Assembly (NCBI RefSeq): GCF_014805685.1
Contig: NC_060906.1
Coordinates: 4,437,424 to 4,501,423 of the forward strand
Length of the DNA: 64,000 nt
Direction: 5' to 3'
Source: Silurus meridionalis
Taxonomy: Eukaryota > Chordata > Actinopteri > Siluriformes > Siluridae
Position 1 is the stretch's first letter. Every line of letters starts with the position of its first letter. The position numbers and the translations under genes were made by a program. Under the pieces are notes generated by a model that saw only the letters and a list, made by a program, of their open reading frames with translations, was not told where the DNA came from and did no database searches. Positions 33,446 through 43,629 of the stretch are shown here, piece after piece.

Positions 33446-33706
33446 TTACTGTAAAAGGTTGATTACTCTGGTAACTGGAGTAAGTAGAGGCTTGTCACCA
33501 TCCACAGTAAGTTTCAAAACATACCGCTGAAGAAACACCAGAGTGTTCTTCAAGTGAGGTGGATATGTCAAATTGAAGACGAAATAGGCACAGAATGCAG
33601 AAAGAACCCCTTCGTCCACACCGCTAGCCCGGCAGATCTCTATCCCATCAACTCTGATGACAGCAGTGACTCTTCTTGTAAGCACAGTTTTCCAGTCAGT
33701 GGTTTC
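33446..33706 (-). CDS. Accessory-ORF terminal exon in the CACTA-like element
   Basis: After an acceptor (TTTTTGTACAG, ending at 33707) the frame reads ETTDWKTVLTRRVTAVIRVD, VLSAFCAYFVFNLTYPPHLK and NTLVFLQRYVLKL, then stops (TAA at 33446). The layout (a short beta segment with an acidic loop, then an AYFVFNLTYP stretch and FLQRY) matches the C-terminal signature of a fish family often labelled SAMD3-like, the same signature seen at 38813-39011. It is probably encoded by the transposon itself. An upstream coding exon may be 35781-35874, but the phases do not match directly, so an exon between them must exist if they belong together. Confidence 0.5.
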   Translation of the reverse strand, partial: ETTDWKTVLTRRVTAVIRVDGIEICRASGVDEGVLSAFCAYFVFNLTYPPHLKNTLVFLQRYVLKLTVDGDKPLLTPVTRVINLLQ

Positions 33707-34288
33707 CTGTACAAAAAGCACAAAAAGGATTTTATATCAGTCAAATTTTATGATCATACAGGTTAAATGTGCCCTAGAATGAAAAATTGAATTAACCTTG
33801 GCACCTTGGCAAATATCGTGAGTCTCAAACACTATTGCTTCCTCCTTTCATATGTAAATCTTGTGCATAAAAAACACCACGGAAAAATAGGCGAATTTTA
33901 ACATAACACCGACTGTAACGCAACCACCGGAATGTACGCCCCTAGCATTTGCATATGCCAGCCAATGACTTGCCAAGTTCTAATCAGGAGAACGAACTCC
34001 AGAGGAAGTCTGGTGATTCTGCAGACGGAAAACAGCAGCATTCTTACAGCGTCACTCAGCTCGCTCTGGCTACTCTGGTTATCTCTGTATGTATGTAAAC
34101 CTATTAATAGCCACACAAATGTTGTTCAGGCAACGCGTACATTGATTATCTTCACTGCATATAAAATAAAACAAAATAAAACAACCCTGCCTCTTTTAGT
34201 TTACATTCCAAAAAATATTAAGCCTATTAATAAGTGGTTCACGCAATAAGTGTGCATATATGATTATCTTCAATCATGCATATATGAT

Positions 34289-34500
34289 TATCTTAAGTCA
34301 GAATTCTGAGATATAAAGTCAAAATTGCAAGTTAAAAAGTCAGAATTCTGAGATATAAAGTCGCAATTGCGTGATATAAAGTCAGAATTCTGAGATATAA
34401 AGTAGCAATTGCGTGATATAAAGTCAGAATTCTGAGATATAAAGTAGCAATTGCATGATATAAAGTCAGAATTCTGAGATATAAAGTCGCAATTCATCTT
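34289..34500. repeat. Minisatellite, 40-bp units of two similar halves
   Basis: AGTCAGAATTCTGAGATATAA followed by AGT(C/A)GCAATTGCGTGATATAA, repeated about five times; each half is about 20-21 bp and contains a palindromic core (GAATTC or CAATTG). It lies inside the CACTA-like element. Confidence 0.93.
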
Positions 34501-35780
34501 TTTTTTTTTTTTTTTTGTGGCGGAAACGGGCTTCCATAAGGATAAATAAATACTGATACAAAAAAACATAAGAAATTACATTATTGATTATGACATGCAC
34601 GGAGTGATGGGACCGATGCATACAGCGGCGCACTGTTTAACGGGATTGTGTTGAAGAGTGGCTAACAAAGTAATCTTTTCACATAATGTTCTCTTTCTTA
34701 ACATGTAAGAGAGTGTAAATGTCAGCAGCATCATGTATGTTTAAAGAATGAAGTCTGTCAGGTAAAACAAGAGCTTATTGATGCAGGTCAGTCAGTCTGC
34801 TATTTATTCCAACCTTTACTTCTGATAGGAGGCTTCCGTAAATATTTAGTGTATACGTAGAGTTACACTTCAAGTTTAATGGTGCAACACAAAAATATTT
34901 AGTAGTGCTTAAGTTGTAACTTAGTGCCCATTTACGTCAAAACTGGTCTACGTTGAAACTTGCGCACAGCTGGTGCAACGGACCCAGAACTGCACGCGTC
35001 TTGGAGGAACATTCTAGCCGGAGCTACTTTTCTCCGTGAGTCACGCAGTTACTGTGATATTCTGCGGCGAGCCCTACCAGTCTGGTCTGAAATAGTCCGA
35101 ATATAAACACTTATTATAAGTGTACCATAATGATTCAGGATAAGACAAAAACACGGTTTGGAAAAGGGATTCATGTTGTACATTCTCATTATATAATTTT
35201 GTAAATTTTTAACACAAAAAAAGTTGCGGACTGCAGCTTTAATTTTAGAGATTGGCCAATTTTGACAATTCACAACCATCGGCATATCGACTATAGCATG
35301 AAAAAGGCCGATATAATAAACCGATGGTTGATTAATTAACTGCATGAAGACAATGAGCTGTATAATGTCTGCTGCATAATGCAACTGCTTTAATATCAAA
35401 TATTTTATATTATCAAGTGTGCTTAACAAATAAATAAATATTCGTACCGCCTCTGTGATGTAAATTGTACCTTACTTATTAATCACTTGATTTTAAGTTT
35501 GATGGCCGGAGGGTTGCGTCGGGGAAGTCTCATGCGGCCTAACAAAATGACGCAATCACAGGCAGGATATTTTTAGTCTCAAAATGTAAAAAAACTGAGA
35601 TAACCACTAATTACAATGGCTAGCCCTGCCAATATATAGTGTCGGCCACAGTTTTTATCAAATAAATATGGTATGCGAGGCAAAGGTATGAAAGTTTATA
35701 GTCTATATCTGTTATCCTCGAGAAAAGCCTAAGTTAGATTTTCTTAAAACATCTGAACATGTGATAATAATCATACTCAC
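34501..35780. other. Non-coding interior of the CACTA-like element
   Basis: A T run at about 34498-34516, then AT-rich sequence. Fragments such as AGTTGCGGACTGCAGCTTTAA near 35221 suggest small nested repeats. No coding exon recognised. Confidence 0.4.
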
Positions 35781-35874
35781 CCTCAAATTTTTTCCTCTCC
35801 TCATCAGTGATTTCGATACCAAACTGCATAAGCTCCTTTATTAATTGTGTGGTATTCATTTTTCCCAACTCCAT
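35781..35874 (-). CDS. Possible first coding exon of the accessory ORF
   Basis: Starts ATG at 35874 and reads MELGKMNTTQLIKELMQFGI then EITDEERKKFE, ending at a consensus donor G|GTGAGTATG in phase 1. The sequence upstream to about 36150 is CpG-bearing and would suit a promoter. The peptide looks helical (SAM-like or leucine-rich) but is too short to assign. Confidence 0.45.
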
Positions 35875-36458
35875 TCTGAACTTTTGAAGGCGCTTCCCAA
35901 ATCCGTCAGACAACGGCCAGTCTGACGTCTGACGATTAACTTACTTTTCGCGGGCTTTAAGCAGGAAACATCGAATTAGACAAAATCAACATAACATAGC
36001 ACAATACGTGAAGAAATATGAATATATAACATTATCTCGCATTTACCTGAAAAATGTGTCCAAAAAATGCTCGACGAAATCGTGTTCTGAAGTTCTGTCA
36101 GGACCGCGCCACAACACACTGATGAACGACGATCAAGCAGAGCGGAAATTCTTAAAGCGACAACAATCGTAACGTTGAAAAAAAAAATTATACTAAATCA
36201 CAACAAACATGAACAATTATTATACATATATTTAATTTAATAGAATCATTAATATGTTTGGAAATAAAATTTATTTTATTTTACAGACAGGATAGGCTAA
36301 CGTTACATGAAGTGATGGTGAAGTATGTTCATTTATATAGCTAATATAGTCCTACAAAACATCTCACCATTTTATTTTTAACATTTAAAACTACTTAATA
36401 TGTTGTCTTGCTCTTATTTTGACCTGACATACATTTAATTAATAAAGAAACAGACATA

Positions 36459-36662
36459 AGTTATTGGAGCTTAACTGAAAAAACAAAAACGTTTCAAAAG
36501 GTACAAAAATGGACCTTTCACATCTAAACCTAAAATGTTGTACCTTTATAAGCCATTTTGGGTACATATTTGTACCCTAAGGACCAATTGTGGACCTTTA
36601 AATGAGTTTTGTACCTCTAGGAACAAAATTGTACCAGCACTGTACCTTTTTTTCTGACAGTG
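36459..36662. repeat. Right subterminal and terminal repeats of the CACTA-like element
   Basis: GGTACAAAAATGG, TTGTACCTTTATAAG, GGGTACATATTTGTACCC, TTGTACCTCTAGG and TTGTACCAGCACTGTACC precede CTGACAGTG. Dense GTAC motifs in both orientations are expected transposase-binding sites for CACTA-type ends. Confidence 0.7.
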
Positions 36663-38812
36663 TAAAGTAAACAGTCAAAGCTGCTTCAAGAACAACATTT
36701 ATTACAACTGACAGCAAAGTACAAATTCTGTTGTTTCAGCAAATCTTCCACTCAATCCTGAATATTATATCTTTATAATATATATTATATTATTATTATT
36801 TTATATATAATATTTTAATACTAAAACAATGGCATCTATAAAACATCTAAACAAGGTTTGTGTTACATTCACAGAACTGGTCTACTCAAAACTTGTACAA
36901 TTTACAAAAAAAAAAAAAACTTTTTACGTAACATTTACTGCCTAATTTCAAGTATTAATTATCTAGCAAAATCAATTAAAATCTACCTAATCCATGAAAT
37001 GTTTGGTAAAAAAAATAAGAAATATTACTTAATTTTTTTTATTTTAGAAGTTAGATTTATTTGAATGATTTAGGTAAATTCTATTAGATATTTTCAAAGT
37101 GTGTAGCATTGCTGTACTAGAAATATTTAATAAATCTTATTTACTTTTTTAGGGTAAATTGCATTTACTGTTTATTTTCTTTTGTAGTAATAATGAAGTA
37201 AACATTATTAATAATAATGATATTACCAAATAAATGTAATCACTTTGTGTATGCTTTAACACAAATCACAGTGGTTAATACAATTCAATTGTTTATTTTT
37301 TCCCAACGGTATCAAAACATTTAGCATAAAACAGATGTTAAATATGTTTATTAAAGATGTTAAACGCTCTAGATAAAAGTAAATGAAAACTGGCAAAAAA
37401 ATGATAACTTTAACAAAACATATTCCCACCACTATTTGCCTTGAATAAAGTCAATTAAAAACACACAGTAGAAACACATCGATGCTTCTAAAGTCTGGTC
37501 TCTCTTGGTGACAGTAAGACCAGGTGGTTATGTAACCTTATTTTTAACCCAAAAGGTTACAATTTTATATTTTTAAACGTAAGTCAGAAAACCTGGATTC
37601 CCGGCAGTTGAATGGTGAATTGGCCGGAAGTATTACTCTACTTAAACCAGTCTCTTATTACAAGAAAGAAACCCCAATGAATGAAACACCAGAGTACAAA
37701 TTCAAATTAGTAAATTAACAAACCATATTTATTTTTCTTATTCCGAAGTTTTACTGTTATTTTAGTTTTGCTGTGGTTTAAACAAAAATGTATGAAACCA
37801 GTAAACAACTGTAGAAGTGTGAAATATTTAGAAAATAAAATATTGGTATCAAAAGTAAAATTAAAGACCTCAAAACATATAAAGAGATACAAAAAAATAC
37901 AATATAACAAAAACCCAAGTGCACAATATTACACAGTCTATCAGAAAAAACTCAGGCCTGTATGCAATATATATAAACCATCAACTCAGTCACATACACT
38001 AGCAGTGGTTTTGTTGGGGCCCAGTTGGTGCACATTCACAGTGTGAAGAGAAAGAAATCCTCTTAAGCACAAACTTGGAAAAATCACTTCCATCCATCCA
38101 AGGAAACCAAGATGAACAGAGAACAGCACCAACTCACTGTTAGCATAGTGAATAATTCCCTCAGCATGGAGAGTCAGGCCGATCCGAGCACAGTGTAACC
38201 CTGCGATCTTTACAGCAGCAACACCGCAACACGTCCAGTCACAAAGTCCCAGGTCCACCTGGATCCCGTCTGCAGTCACTGTTCACACACGTTGCTAATG
38301 CGATAGCCGCTAGGCCTTGATCACACGTGATGGTGGAGATGGTGTCTTATAAACACGCGGTGGCATAGAATAATCGCAACCTTTGAGAAAATCAAAGAAG
38401 AAAACCTGAACACAGTTCCGGTACAATTTGGGCCGTAATATTTTCAGGAATATACTCGGTCTCCAAAAGATTTTACCCTCTGTCTCCTGTAGCACACACG
38501 CACACACGCCCTGTGCGGTTCTCCTCTCTCCCGTGTTGTAACTCTCATGACCTTTAACCTTTTGGTCAACAGTTATTGGCCAACAATAATTTACATTTAA
38601 CAAATTAATTTTCTGGATATAAAACAAAGCTATATCTGAACAAAAAAAACAATGTCATAAAATAAATAAATTGCCATAAAACATAGGAAACAAAGCACCT
38701 TTTTAAAGGTTCCTACAGTTATAAGGCATAAAACTGAAAACGCTACTAAAGATCAATTTAGTACAAATGGCAAAAGTACAAATTATGTACCAAAGTGCGG
38801 GAAACAATTTCA
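36663..38812. other. AT-rich sequence without a recognisable gene
   Basis: Several open frames of 60-105 codons occur on both strands, none with a recognised domain or convincing splice frame. The minus frame at 37986-38279 (GIQVDLGLCDWTCCGVAAV) is the most protein-like but remains unassigned. Confidence 0.4.
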
Positions 38813-39011
38813 AAATTGGCTTTGGGGTATGCAAGGTTGAGGCATAAATCAACCCCATAAGTAGTGCACAAGCTTTAGCCACGTTGTGACATCCTGGTAG
38901 GATCTCCCGGCCTTCGAGAATAACAGATACATCCACTGAATCCTCTACACCAGCTCCATAGACCACCAGAATCTTAAGGATGTGTTGCATGGTGTCACTG
39001 CGACTGTCCTC
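38813..39011 (-). pseudogene. SAMD3-like accessory ORF, C-terminal exon with a 1-bp frameshift
   Basis: After an acceptor (TTATATGCAG, ending 39012) the frame reads EDSRSDTMQHILKILVVYG, VDVSVILEGREIL and NVAKACALLMGLIY in phase 0. The family then expects a NLxYPK-type stretch, and exactly that appears in the neighbouring frame (LNLAYPKANFEIVSRTL), so one base has been lost at about 38845. This C-terminal block is shared by transposon-associated fish proteins annotated as sterile alpha motif domain-containing 3-like. It lies outside the boundaries of the CACTA-like element. Confidence 0.55.
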
Positions 39012-39164
39012 CTGCATATAATTAACAAGAAATATTACTTGGTTTGTACTGGTAAAACAACCCTCAAATAGTTTAGTAGAACATGGCATTAGATTAAGAA
39101 TTGATGTGCTTCTTATTTCAGTTCAGGCTTAACTTTATGGTAACACAATTTAAAAAAGCTTTAC

Positions 39165-39257
39165 CAGGCATTCTTCAGAAAGCTCCTCTTGTTTTTCACC
39201 AAGGTACAGTATGAGGCTCCGGATAACAGCTTCACGCCTCACCTCAATGCTTTGCTT
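39165..39257 (-). CDS. SAMD3-like accessory ORF, preceding exon
   Basis: A 93-bp, phase-0 exon between TTCTCTTCACAG and CTG|GTAAAGC, encoding KQSIEVRREAVIRSLILYLG then EKQEELSEECL. The R(R/N)xAVIRxLxxYLxE pattern sits immediately upstream of the C-terminal block in that protein family, and the phase fits the exon at 39011. The upstream part of the gene is not recognisable; a MITE (39288-39612) inserted just beyond the acceptor. Confidence 0.5.
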
Positions 39258-39287
39258 CTGTGAAGAGAATAATGTTGTTAACACATA

Positions 39288-39612
39288 CTGAACTGTGCAA
39301 ACGTCTTAGGCATGCTAGTATTTTTACCCCAAAAGAGGTTAAAGACAGTTAAGTTCTTCTGAATTTAGTTTGTCTCAGTTTCTATGTAATAATAATTTAT
39401 TGATGAGATCAGGTATGTAGCACCGGCTGTTGTCAGACTCCTTGTGCATACAAAAATCTAACTGGAATATTACAAATTATGACAAAATGAATGTTTAAAT
39501 ATGTAAGCTGAAAATTCTTACTGGTACAATACAGCAAAGGAAAAACTTAACTGGCTTAAAACCTCTTTTGGGGGTAAAATACTAGCACACCTAAGACTTT
39601 TGCACAGTACTG
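39288..39612. mobile_element. Tc1/mariner-like MITE, 325 bp
   Basis: Termini CTGAACTGTGCAAACGTCTT then AGGCATGCTAGTATTTTACC-like on the left, and the complement of CAGTACTGTGCAAAAGTCTT then AGGTGTGCTAGTATTTTACC on the right, so ~50-bp terminal inverted repeats. TA flanks both sides (39286-39287 and 39613-39614). No ORF. Confidence 0.8.
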
Positions 39613-39614
39613 TA

Positions 39615-40119
39615 ACTAAGCAGTGTTGTTCAGCATGCAGACTCAAGTCATTTTTTATACTGCAATAATTATACTGCAAGGTCAATCACATAATGAGACA
39701 TCAGGTACTTTGTTCTATCTAAAGTTCCTGCTCTTACACTAGCCCGTCAGTTTTACTTTATCACTTTTAGGTTCATCCCACAGTTTTTGGAGTCACCTTG
39801 TTCTATGTATCCAGGTCAGATTTTTGAAAGTTGACGAAAAAGCACAATGTGTTAGTCTACCAGCTAAGACCAACTAATTGACCTCTAAAGTCAGTTATGG
39901 CCATACATTTGATGTATTGTAGGGGTGTGCACCGGAGTCAGTATTTGTATTCGAATGGAACGGAAGTTTGTTAAATTACATAAAAATGGACTGTTATGGA
40001 TTGCTTACCAGACGACATGCAGTCTTTTTGTGCAAGGCTATTTTAACTTCACGACTAGTGCAGCATGATAACCGTGCTAACTTCACGACTCGCCCATTAT
40101 AAACCCGCAAATTTTTAAC
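39615..40119. other. Spacer before the scaffold gap
   Basis: No gene or repeat family recognised. The last ~80 bases contain two AACTTCACGACT repeats (40048 and 40079) next to the gap. Confidence 0.4.
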
Positions 40120-40219
40120 NNNNNNNNNNNNNNNNNNNNNNNNNNNNNNNNNNNNNNNNNNNNNNNNNNNNNNNNNNNNNNNNNNNNNNNNNNNNNNNNN
40201 NNNNNNNNNNNNNNNNNNN
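40120..40219. other. Assembly gap (100 N)
   Basis: 100 Ns placed at the upstream edge of the coiled-coil repeat array, so the missing part probably includes more repeat units. Confidence 0.99.
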
Positions 40220-41482
40220 ATTGCAAAGCATGAAAGAGAAAATTTAATGAGAGACAGAGAGCGACTGGAGCAACGTCTGGCTCAGCTGGAGGCCACTTTA
40301 AATTTTGAACAAAATAAATTTGAGAAAGAAACAGAGAAGTCCAAACCAGGCATGGATGAGATGATCACCTCACAGCTCCAAACCACCAGGGATCTGCAGG
40401 ATTCCCTGAATCATTGTGAGGAAGAGAAAATGTATTTAATGAGAGACAGAGAGCGAGTGAATGAACGTGTTGCTCAGCTGGAGGCCACTTTGGAATTTGT
40501 ACAAAATAAATTTGAGAAAGAAAAAGAGAAGGCCAAACTAGACATGGAGGAGATGATCATCAGACAGGTCCAAACCACCAGGGATCTGCAGGATTCCCTG
40601 AATCATTGTGAGGAAGAGAAAATTAATTTAATGAGAGACAGAAAGCGACTGGAGCAACGTGTTGCTCAGCTGGAGGAGACTTTGGAATTTGTACAAAATA
40701 AATTTGAGAAAGAAACAGAGAAGTCCAAACCAGGCATGGATGAGATGATCACCTTACAGCTCCAAACCACCAGAGAGCTGCAGGATTCCCTGAACGACTG
40801 TGAAGAAGAGAAGAAGATTGCAAAGCATGAAAGAGAAAATTTAATGAGAGACCGAGAGCGACTGGAGGAACGTGTTGCTCAGCTGGAAGCCACTTTGGAA
40901 TTTAAAGTAAATAAATTTGAGAAAGAAAAAGAGAAGGCCAAACTAGACATGGAGGAGATAATCACCTCACAGCTCCAAACCACCAGGGATCTCCAGAATT
41001 CCCTGATTTAATGTGAAGAAGAGAAGAAGATTGCAAAGCATGAGAGAAATAATTTAATGAGAGACCGAGAGCGACTGGAGGAACGTGTTGCTCAGCTGAA
41101 GGAAACTTTAAAATTTGAGCAATATAAATTCAGGAAAGAAAAAAAGAAGACCAAATTAGACATTGAGGAGATGATCACCTCACAGCTCCAAACCACCAGG
41201 GATCTCCAGGATTCCCTGATTCACTGTGAGGAAGAGAAGAAGACTGCAAAGGATGAGAGAGATCATTTGATGAGAGACAGAGAGCGACTGGAGGAACGTG
41301 TTGCTCAGCTGGAGAAAACTTTGGAATCTGAGAGAAATAAATGGAAGGAAAAACTAAAGGCAAAACAACAGATCATTCACTTAATACACAACTTCTTCAA
41401 TAATTCATTAAGAACAGGAAATGGCAGCAGTGGAGAGCAAAATATCTGCAAAGCTCTGGGCAGGTTTAGATTCAGCATGTGA
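40220..41482 (+). CDS. Coiled-coil repeat protein, 3' part (one in-frame stop)
   Basis: The frame enters from the gap and runs to TGA at 41480-41482, interrupted only by TAA at 41009-41011 (SLI*CEEEKK). It consists of about six tandem units with the pattern LMRDRERLEERVAQLEATL, then FEQNKFEKEKEKAKLDMEEM, then ITSQLQTTRDLQDSLNHCEE. CTCAGCTG recurs at 40281, 40473, 40665, 40878, 41091 and 41304, so units are 192 bp (64 aa) or 213 bp (71 aa), the longer form carrying an extra KKIAKHE-like heptad. All units are Glu/Lys/Leu/Gln rich and should form a continuous coiled coil. A unique C-terminus follows (KQQIIHLIHNFFNNSLRTGN). AATAAA at 41500 suits a poly(A) signal. The relative at 61625-63022 supplies the missing 5' type. 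Function unknown. Confidence 0.75.
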
Positions 41483-41529
41483 GCACATGTTATACATATA
41501 ATAAAGTACAAAAATATATCTATATTTAT

Positions 41530-43160
41530 TGATATAAAACCCACCACACCACCCTCAACAAACCTGAGTGAACGTGTGAATGTGAGGGGACGACAGCATA
41601 CAAATATCCCAGTTCACCAAACACTCTATATCCATGATCCCTCCAGATCTGCATCTTTACCTGAAAATAAATCTACTGATAAAAGACTTGACTAAATAAA
41701 TGTGTTCAACCTCGACTTGAACACTGAGACTGTGTCTGAGTCCCGAACACTGATTGGAAGGCTGTTCCATAACTGTGGGGCTTTATAAGAGAAACATCTG
41801 CCCCCTGCTGTAATCTTCATTATTTGAGGAACCAACAGATAGCCTGCACCTTTTGATCTAAGTAGGCGTGGAGGATCATACTGGTACAGAAGTTCACTCA
41901 GATACTGCAGTGCGAGACCATTAGGTGCATTATACGTCAGTAGGAGTTTTTTATAATCAGTGTGAGATGTAATTGGAAGCAGTGTAGACTGATTAAAACA
42001 GGGGTGATGTGGTCGTATTTCCTAGATCTAGTGAGGACTCTTGCTGCTGCATTCTGAACTAACTGAAGCTTATTTATGCACTTACTCACACACCCAGACA
42101 GTAAAGCGTTACAGTAGTCTAATCTAGAAGTAACAAAAGCATGAACCAGTTTTTCTGCATCCTGTAACGACATCATATTTCTAATTTTAGCAATATTTCT
42201 AAGGTGAAAGAAGGAGATCCTGGTGATATTATTCATGTGAGCATCAAAGAAAAGACTTGAGTCAATAATCACACCAAGGTCTTTGACAGACGTACATGCT
42301 GAAACAGAAACACCACCGAGAGATGCTACGTAATCAGAAAGTTTACTTCTATCTGCATGTGGTCCTAGTAAAAGTACTTCCGTCTTATCTGAGTTGAGCA
42401 GAAGAAAGTTATTAAGCATCCACTGTCTAATGTCCTTTACACACTTCTCAACATTGTTAAGCTGATCTCTCTCATCTGGCTTTGCTGAAATATACAGCTG
42501 TGTGTCATCAGCATAGCAATGGAAGCGAATCTCATGTTTATGAATAATTTCAACAAGAGGCAGCATATATAAAGAGAAAAGCAGTGGGCCTAAGACAGAT
42601 CCTTGAGAAACACCAAACTTTACCTCATAGAGTGCGGAGAACTCACCATTTACATTAACAAACTGATAGCGATCAGTCAAATAAGACCTGAGCCAAGAGA
42701 GAGCTGTTCCCTTTATTCCAACAATGTTCTCAAGTCTAGCAAGCAGTATAGTGTGATCAATGGTGTCAAAAGCTGCACTAAGGTCGAACAAAACAGGTAA
42801 GGAGACAAAGCCCTGATCAGAGGCCAATAACAGGTCATTTACCACCTTAACTAGCGCCGTCTCTGTGCTATGATGAGGCCTAAATCCTGACTGATACATT
42901 TCAAAAATGTTATTCATAAGTAGGTGTGAGCATAACTGCTGTGCTTCAACCTTTTCTAAAATTTTGGATATAAAGGGAAGATTTGATATTGGTCTGTAGT
43001 TGGACAGCTGACATGGGTCAAGATCAGGTTTCTTAATTAGGGGTGGATAACTGCCAGTTTGAAGGATTTTGGTACATAACCAGTGCTAATGGAAGAGTTT
43101 ATTATTTTTAAAACAGGTTTTAATTACCTCTGGAGTTATCTGTTTAAAGAAACCTGTAGT
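41530..43160 (-). mobile_element. LINE copy (Jockey-type RT), 5'-truncated
   Basis: A 326-codon RT frame (42917-41937) has [56 protein letters not shown] and [13 protein letters not shown], the last with the intact YADD active site. Downstream frames continue with RSKGAGYLLVPQIMK and a C-terminal APQLWNSLP stretch (about 41820-41700). Upstream, [20 protein letters not shown] is at about 43005-42945. No endonuclease domain is present, so the copy is 5' truncated near 43160. The same family lies in the opposite orientation at 43630-45240. I leave the clade open (L2/Rex1/Nimb-like). Confidence 0.85.
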
Positions 43161-43629
43161 CAAAGGATCTTCCGCCAAGCCTTATCTTCAAGAACACCAA
43201 CTACTCTGATCTTCAGGAGAACATGGAAGAACTGACTCCCTCCTAACCGACTCTTCAAAGATTCCTTTGTCTACTGCATCCAGACTCTTGTGCAACAAGC
43301 CAATGGCAGTAACAGTTTTACCAACCAGTCTAAATGCATGTTTTTACGCTTGAGCCCCTTAATTTAAGGTGAATTTGAATTCTTTGATGATTTCTAAGTG
43401 GGTAATTTTGAAGATTAAACTTGCCATTCCTTTCCTTTCTTTCTTTCTTTCCTTCTTTTCCCTTCTCTTCCTCCTTTTTTCCTATTTTTAACTTTTGTTT
43501 TTTTTTTATTATTTTCTTTATTTTTTTTAGTGTATGTTTGTGTATGTATGTTTAGTTAGATGTATGTTGGGGGTTGAGGCTTTCTTGGCCAGGGAGATAC
43601 CTCTTTTATAGAATTAATAAAATATTATA
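43161..43629. other. Spacer between opposed LINE copies
   Basis: Includes a pyrimidine-rich run (TTTCCTTTCTTTCTTTCTTT and similar, about 43425-43535). No gene recognised. Confidence 0.5.

Larger units (their letters stand above)
30235..36662 (-). mobile_element. CACTA/EnSpm-like DNA transposon, about 6.4 kb
   Basis: Left end CACTGTCAGAAAAAAAACC (30238) and right end ACCTTTTTTTCTGACAGTG (to 36662) are inverted; CACTG matches the CACTA/EnSpm terminal signature. Both ends are followed by many GGTAC(A/C) subterminal repeats, as is typical of CACTA elements. The interior holds a minus-strand zinc-finger transposase (30989-33440) and exons of an accessory ORF (33446-33706 and 35781-35874). No clear 3-bp target duplication was found. 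The left terminus is duplicated. Superfamily assignment rests on the ends and on the protein style, so a related superfamily is possible. Confidence 0.65.

Noticed and set aside
35781..35874. Direct splice from this exon to the exon at 33706
   Set aside because: The donor leaves phase 1 whereas the acceptor exon needs phase 0; joining them directly gives an early stop.
37986..38279. 97-codon minus-strand frame GIQVDLGLCDWTCCGVAAV as a gene
   Set aside because: No domain recognised, no supporting splice partner; kept only as a note.
41175..41363. Antisense frames over the coiled-coil array (also 61756-61947 and 62754-63002)
   Set aside because: They are shadows of the real coding strand and repeat with it.
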